This document shows positions 32,080 through 35,616 of a stretch of DNA of 35,616 bases, piece by piece (the stretch's first letter is position 1; every line of letters begins with the position of its first letter). The notes beneath the pieces are model-generated. The model was not told the origin of the DNA. It did no database searches and saw nothing but the letters and a program-made list of their open reading frames with translations. The position numbers and the translations under genes were made by a program. Source of the DNA: an uncultured Oscillospiraceae bacterium (GTDB lineage Bacteria; Bacillota; Clostridia; Oscillospirales; Oscillospiraceae); the NCBI GenBank assembly GCA_944385545.1, contig CALWXQ010000015.1, positions 1 through 35,616 on the forward strand. The letters are read 5' to 3'.

Positions 32080-33540
32080 ATGACAAGCCTAGTCAAGGCA
32101 CGGGAAGAAACGCGGCGGGGCAATACCCTGTACATCATCCACCGCGTGACGATCCTGCTTGCCGTCGTGTGTGTGTTCTATCCCGGCTTCAATCCCGGAC
32201 GGATCACCACCGCCATCAACCGCAACGTTTCCCTGTTCACCGCCAGCATTTCCTACAACTCCCTGGTCAGCGAGCTGGAGCGCGCGCTGATGCGTGGGTG
32301 GGTGCAAAGCTCCACCTTTGTGCTGGTCATGATCGCCAGCATCATTCTGGTGGTAGGCATCGCCCTCTGTGCCGTAGGCGGCTGCATGTCCGTGGGCAAC
32401 AACCGGATGCGCCGGAGTGGCCTGTGGTTCCCGCTGGCGGGTTCCGTGGCTATGACCGCCGGCCTGACCGGCCTGTACCTGGCCTACGGTCATATCGTCC
32501 AGGCCAATAACAAGCGGGTTCCCGCCCACTTCCCCGGGGGCTTCTGGCTCTTTGCCGTTTTCACCGCGGTGATCCTGATTAGCACCATTGTGCTGATCAT
32601 CCAGGATCGCCGGGAGAAGAAGGAACTGGAAGATAAGATGAAGATGAAGGAATCTTACAACCTGTTCCTGCTGATGCTGCCCTTCCTGGCATTGTCCTTT
32701 GTGTTCTCCTATCTGCCCCTGTGGGGCTGGCGCTACGCCTTCTTCGACTACAAGGCCGGCGGCGAACTGACCATGGACAACTTCGTGGGACTGTACTGGT
32801 TTACCTACCTGTTTGAGAATCCCGCCACCCGGGCCGACTTCTTCCGGGTGCTGAAGAACACCCTGGGCATGAGCGCGCTGGGCATCGCCACCAGCTGGCT
32901 GCCCATGGCCTTCGCCATTCTGCTGACCCAGATCCCCAACATGCGCTTCCGCCGGATTGTGCAGAACTTTACCACGGTGCCCAACTTCCTGGGCTGGACC
33001 ATCATCTACGCCGTGGCCCTGGCCATCTTCGCCACCGACGGCTTCATCAACAACTTCTTAAACAACATCCTCGGTATCAGCGCCAACACCAACTACCTGA
33101 TGAGCAACAGCCACATGTGGATCAAAATGCTGCTGTGGGGCCTCTGGAAGGGCCTGGGCTGGAACGCCATCATCTACATCTCCTCCATCACCGGCATTGA
33201 CCCGACCTTGTATGAGGCGGCGGAGGTGGACGGCGCAAACCGGTTCCAGAAAATGTGGAACGTCACCGTTCCCAGCCTGATGCCCACCTTCTTCGTGCTG
33301 CTGCTGATGAGCATTGCCAACATTCTCTCCAACGGTATGGAGCAGTACCTGGTGTTCTCCAACTCCATGAACGCCTCCAGCCTGGAAGTGCTGGATCTGT
33401 ACGTGTATAACCTGGGCATCGGCAACGGCCAGATCCCCATGTCCACGGCCATCGGCATGTTCAAGTCCGTAATCAGCGTTACGCTGCTCTTTGCCGCCAA
33501 CACCGCTTCCAAGAAGCTGCGCGGCGAGAGCATCATCTGA
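32080..33540 (+). CDS. LplB-type sugar ABC permease with extra N-terminal membrane domain
   Basis: A 486-residue inner membrane protein. The last ~290 residues are an LplB-like permease (LFLLMLPFLALSFVFSYLPL, DNFVGLYWFTYLFENP) with the EAA loop YEAAEVDGANRFQKMWNVTVP that contacts the ATPase. Before it lie about 190 residues with four extra hydrophobic helices and a charged linker (RREKKELEDKMKMKE), not part of a normal LplB. ATG 32080 is chosen because GGAGG is 7 nt upstream; ATG 32074 is too close. It is the first of three transport genes. No ATPase is seen, so a shared MsmK-like ATPase is likely. Confidence 0.88.
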   Translation: MTSLVKAREETRRGNTLYIIHRVTILLAVVCVFYPGFNPGRITTAINRNVSLFTASISYNSLVSELERALMRGWVQSSTFVLVMIASIILVVGIALCAVGGCMSVGNNRMRRSGLWFPLAGSVAMTAGLTGLYLAYGHIVQANNKRVPAHFPGGFWLFAVFTAVILISTIVLIIQDRREKKELEDKMKMKESYNLFLLMLPFLALSFVFSYLPLWGWRYAFFDYKAGGELTMDNFVGLYWFTYLFENPATRADFFRVLKNTLGMSALGIATSWLPMAFAILLTQIPNMRFRRIVQNFTTVPNFLGWTIIYAVALAIFATDGFINNFLNNILGISANTNYLMSNSHMWIKMLLWGLWKGLGWNAIIYISSITGIDPTLYEAAEVDGANRFQKMWNVTVPSLMPTFFVLLLMSIANILSNGMEQYLVFSNSMNASSLEVLDLYVYNLGIGNGQIPMSTAIGMFKSVISVTLLFAANTASKKLRGESII

Positions 33541-33556
33541 GGGGAGGTAACGAACT

Positions 33557-34471
33557 ATGGCAAGAGACGCAAAGACCAGTTCCCTGCGCTACAAGACCAG
33601 TTTCGGGGACAAGCTGTTCATGGTGATTAACGTTACCGTATTCGCAGTGTTTACCCTGATCTGCATTTTCCCGTTCTACTATCTGTTTATCAATACCATT
33701 TCCGATAACGATCTGGTGGGCAAGAACCTGATCACCCTGATCCCCCGGGGCATCCACTTCTCCAACTACATCGCCCTGAAGGACGTCAGCGATTTTGCCA
33801 ACTCCGTCATCGTCACCGTTTCCCGGACCATCATCGGCACCAGCCTGATGGTGCTGGTGTCCGCCCTGGCGGGCTACCTGACCACCAAAAAGGAGATGTG
33901 GCACCGGAGCCTGTGGTATCGGATGCTGGTGATCACCATGTATTTCAACGCCGGCACCATTCCCTGGTATATGAATATGCTGGGCCTGGGCCTGACGGAC
34001 AATTACCTGGGCTACATCATCCCCGGTCTGGTGGCCCCCTACAACATCATTCTCGTAAAGACCTACATCGAATCCATTCCCGCATCTTTGGAGGAAAGCG
34101 CCACCATTGACGGCGCATCGGCCATGCAGGTATTCAGTAAGATCATCCTGCCCCTGGCCAAGCCGATTCTGGCTACCATCGCCGTGTTCGGCGCCGTGGG
34201 CAACTGGAACAGCCTGCAGGACTCTCTGATCCTCATGTCCAACAGCCCGGAGCTGTACACCATGCAGCACCGTCTGTGGGTGTACCTGAATTCCTCCTCC
34301 AACCTGGCCACCGCCATGCAGACCGGCGGCTCTGTGACCTCGGCTATGCTCAATACCAAGGTCATCAAGTACACCATCTCCATGGTGACGGTAATCCCCA
34401 TTATGTTGGTCTATCCGTTCATGCAGCGCTATTTTGAAGAAGGCATTATGCTGGGCGCGGTGAAGGGTTGA
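33557..34471 (+). CDS. YtcP-type sugar ABC permease
   Basis: A 304-residue second permease (carbohydrate CUT1 subgroup used for oligosaccharides). Six hydrophobic helices, first NVTVFAVFTLICIFPFYYLF, and the EAA-type loop LEESATIDGASAMQVFSKII. It ends with the typical PFMQRYFEEGIMLGAVKG. GGGGAGG lies upstream of ATG 33557, 16 nt after the first permease stop. It pairs with the LplB-type subunit. Confidence 0.94.
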   Translation: MARDAKTSSLRYKTSFGDKLFMVINVTVFAVFTLICIFPFYYLFINTISDNDLVGKNLITLIPRGIHFSNYIALKDVSDFANSVIVTVSRTIIGTSLMVLVSALAGYLTTKKEMWHRSLWYRMLVITMYFNAGTIPWYMNMLGLGLTDNYLGYIIPGLVAPYNIILVKTYIESIPASLEESATIDGASAMQVFSKIILPLAKPILATIAVFGAVGNWNSLQDSLILMSNSPELYTMQHRLWVYLNSSSNLATAMQTGGSVTSAMLNTKVIKYTISMVTVIPIMLVYPFMQRYFEEGIMLGAVKG

Positions 34472-34513
34472 TCGAATATGCCAAATTGAACTACAGGAAA
34501 GGATGAACAACCA

Positions 34514-35616
34514 ATGAAGAAAACGATGAAGCGCACCCTGTCCCTGGCGTTGGCTCTGGTGATGCTGATGGGCATCCTGGCAGGCTGCGGCAGCGCGCCT
34601 GCCGCCAGCAGCGGCGAGACCTATCCCGAAGGCTACGACCCGCTGATCGACAATGAGGAAACCATCGAACTGGTAGTTTTCAGCCAGCTGGCCAACTGGT
34701 CCGGCGCCCAGGAAGGCTGGGGCGCGACTCTGCTGAAGGATATGTTTAACATTGAGATCACCATTATCCCCGACGCCGACGGCGCCTACGCCACCCGTAT
34801 GGAAAGCGGCGACCTGGGCGACATCATTGCCTGGGGCAGCAACGGCGACCAGTATCAGGACGCCGTGAACAAGGGCATGCTCTTTGCCTGGGAGGATGAG
34901 GATCTGCTGGCCACCTACGGACAGAACATTCAGAACTACTTCCCCGACGCTCTGGAGGCCAACCGGGCTTTGAACGCTGACGGTCAGATCTACGGCATCG
35001 GCCACGGCATTGCCGGCGAAAGCAACGAACACGACCTGTTCTTCTACGACTGGGGCATCCGCTGGGATCTGTATCAGCAGCTGGGCCATCCTGAGGTGAA
35101 GGATCTGGACGACCTGGTGGAAGTGCTGAAGCAGATGAAGGAGATCTGCCCCACCGGCGATGACGGCAACCCCGCTTACGCCGCCTCCCTGTGGCCTGAC
35201 TGGGACGGCACTATGGTTATGAACGTCAAGTCCCTGGCCTCCGCCTTCTACGGCTACGACGAGTTCGGCATCGGCCTGTATGACTCCGCCACCGGCAAGT
35301 TCTACGGCGCCCTGGATCCCGAAGGCCCCTACCTGAAGGCTCTGAAGTTCTACAACCAGCTCTACCGCAACGACTTGCTGGATCCCGACTCCATGACCCA
35401 GACCTTCGACACCATGTCCTCCAAGGTTCGCAACGGCAACGTCTTCTTCTCCGTGTTTGACTATGCCGGCAGCATCCTGTTCAACTCTGAGGAGCACCTG
35501 TCCCAGAACAAACTCATGGCTCCCCTGGTTCCCGAGGAAGCCAACACCATCGTCTACGGCCTGAACACCACCGGCAACGAGCGCATCTGGTCCATCGGCA
35601 GCAAGTGCATCTACCC
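34514..35616 (+). CDS. extracellular sugar-binding lipoprotein (partial)
   Basis: 367 codons are visible; the gene runs off the window end. The lipoprotein signal ends LAGC with Cys25. The mature part matches LipO/CUT1-type oligosaccharide-binding proteins: ETIELVVFSQLANWSG, TRMESGDLGDIIAWGSNGD, YGIGHGIAGESNEHD, WGIRWDLYQQLGHPEV and DLDDLVEVLKQMKE. AGGAAAGG precedes ATG 34514. With the two permeases it completes the uptake system, apart from the ATPase. Codon use matches the neighbours. Confidence 0.92.
   Translation, partial: MKKTMKRTLSLALALVMLMGILAGCGSAPAASSGETYPEGYDPLIDNEETIELVVFSQLANWSGAQEGWGATLLKDMFNIEITIIPDADGAYATRMESGDLGDIIAWGSNGDQYQDAVNKGMLFAWEDEDLLATYGQNIQNYFPDALEANRALNADGQIYGIGHGIAGESNEHDLFFYDWGIRWDLYQQLGHPEVKDLDDLVEVLKQMKEICPTGDDGNPAYAASLWPDWDGTMVMNVKSLASAFYGYDEFGIGLYDSATGKFYGALDPEGPYLKALKFYNQLYRNDLLDPDSMTQTFDTMSSKVRNGNVFFSVFDYAGSILFNSEEHLSQNKLMAPLVPEEANTIVYGLNTTGNERIWSIGSKCIY

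Noticed and set aside
33533-35497. Long open frame on the minus strand opposite the permease and binding-protein genes
   Set aside because: Shadow of well-supported plus-strand transport genes; Val/Gly/His-rich and without any family features.
1-35616. CRISPR array, phage structural genes or an intact insertion sequence
   Set aside because: No regularly spaced direct repeats, no capsid, tail or terminase genes, and no transposase were seen.

Overview
The window looks like chromosomal DNA of a gut-type, moderately GC-rich member of the Clostridia, most like an Oscillospirales. This rests on several things seen in the sequence: strong AGGAGG-type ribosome binding sites, textbook TTGACA/TATAAT promoters, an L27 gene with the Prp-cleaved N-terminal extension typical of Firmicutes, a CIRCE/HrcA heat-shock operator, DUF3793 and DUF6320-type proteins, and LplB/YtcP-type sugar permeases. 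The species cannot be named from the sequence alone.

Layout. 1-3450: a dispersed repeat, then a large secreted lipoprotein endo-beta-N-acetylglucosaminidase (GH85) with PKD and discoidin domains. 3538-5537: an hsp20 gene (minus) with a distant CIRCE element, and a DUF3793-flavodoxin pair (plus) behind a strong promoter with two palindromic operators. 5578-7904: a condensation/acyltransferase-like protein and a zinc-ribbon membrane protein. 7934-9307: a decayed region next to tRNA-Val, holding a SLOG-family gene split by the dispersed repeat and a divergent small HTH regulator. 9389-11541: a NusG-II protein and ApbE (overlapping), then ygjV. 11605-14006: rplU-prp-rpmA followed by obgE. 14067-15336: an AraC-type regulator. 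15364-20963 (minus): an HPt protein, a REC-HD-GYP protein, a membrane GGDEF cyclase and a hybrid histidine kinase, together a c-di-GMP phosphorelay cassette. 21216-25404: ymdB and a SbcD/SbcC-like (YhaO/YhaN-like) pair, all overlapping. 25480-35616: a glycan-use locus with a GH95 alpha-L-fucosidase, a LacI regulator, a divergent GH94-like phosphorylase, two sugar permeases and a substrate-binding lipoprotein that runs off the window. Three AAAACGTTTT operators tie this locus together.

The most interesting structure is not a gene. A palindromic element of about 160 bp occurs four times near full length (133-293, 4059-4217, 5614-5774, 8219-8379), once as a 77-bp internal-deletion form (18305-18381) and once as a degraded half (about 25419-25479). 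It has 11-bp terminal inverted repeats related to GGAASCTCTGA and appears to make 4-bp target duplications (CTAG, CTTG, TTAA, and near-matches elsewhere). At 8219-8379 it has split a SLOG gene, and removing it with one TTAA copy restores the reading frame exactly. It has the form of a non-autonomous MITE-like element. No transposase is in the window.

Working together: the GH85 enzyme could release N-glycans from host glycoproteins outside the cell. The LacI-controlled locus at the other end could import a glycan (permeases plus lipoprotein, no ATPase in view), remove alpha-L-fucose (GH95) and phosphorolyse a disaccharide (GH94-like). The physical distance means that linking the two loci is inference.
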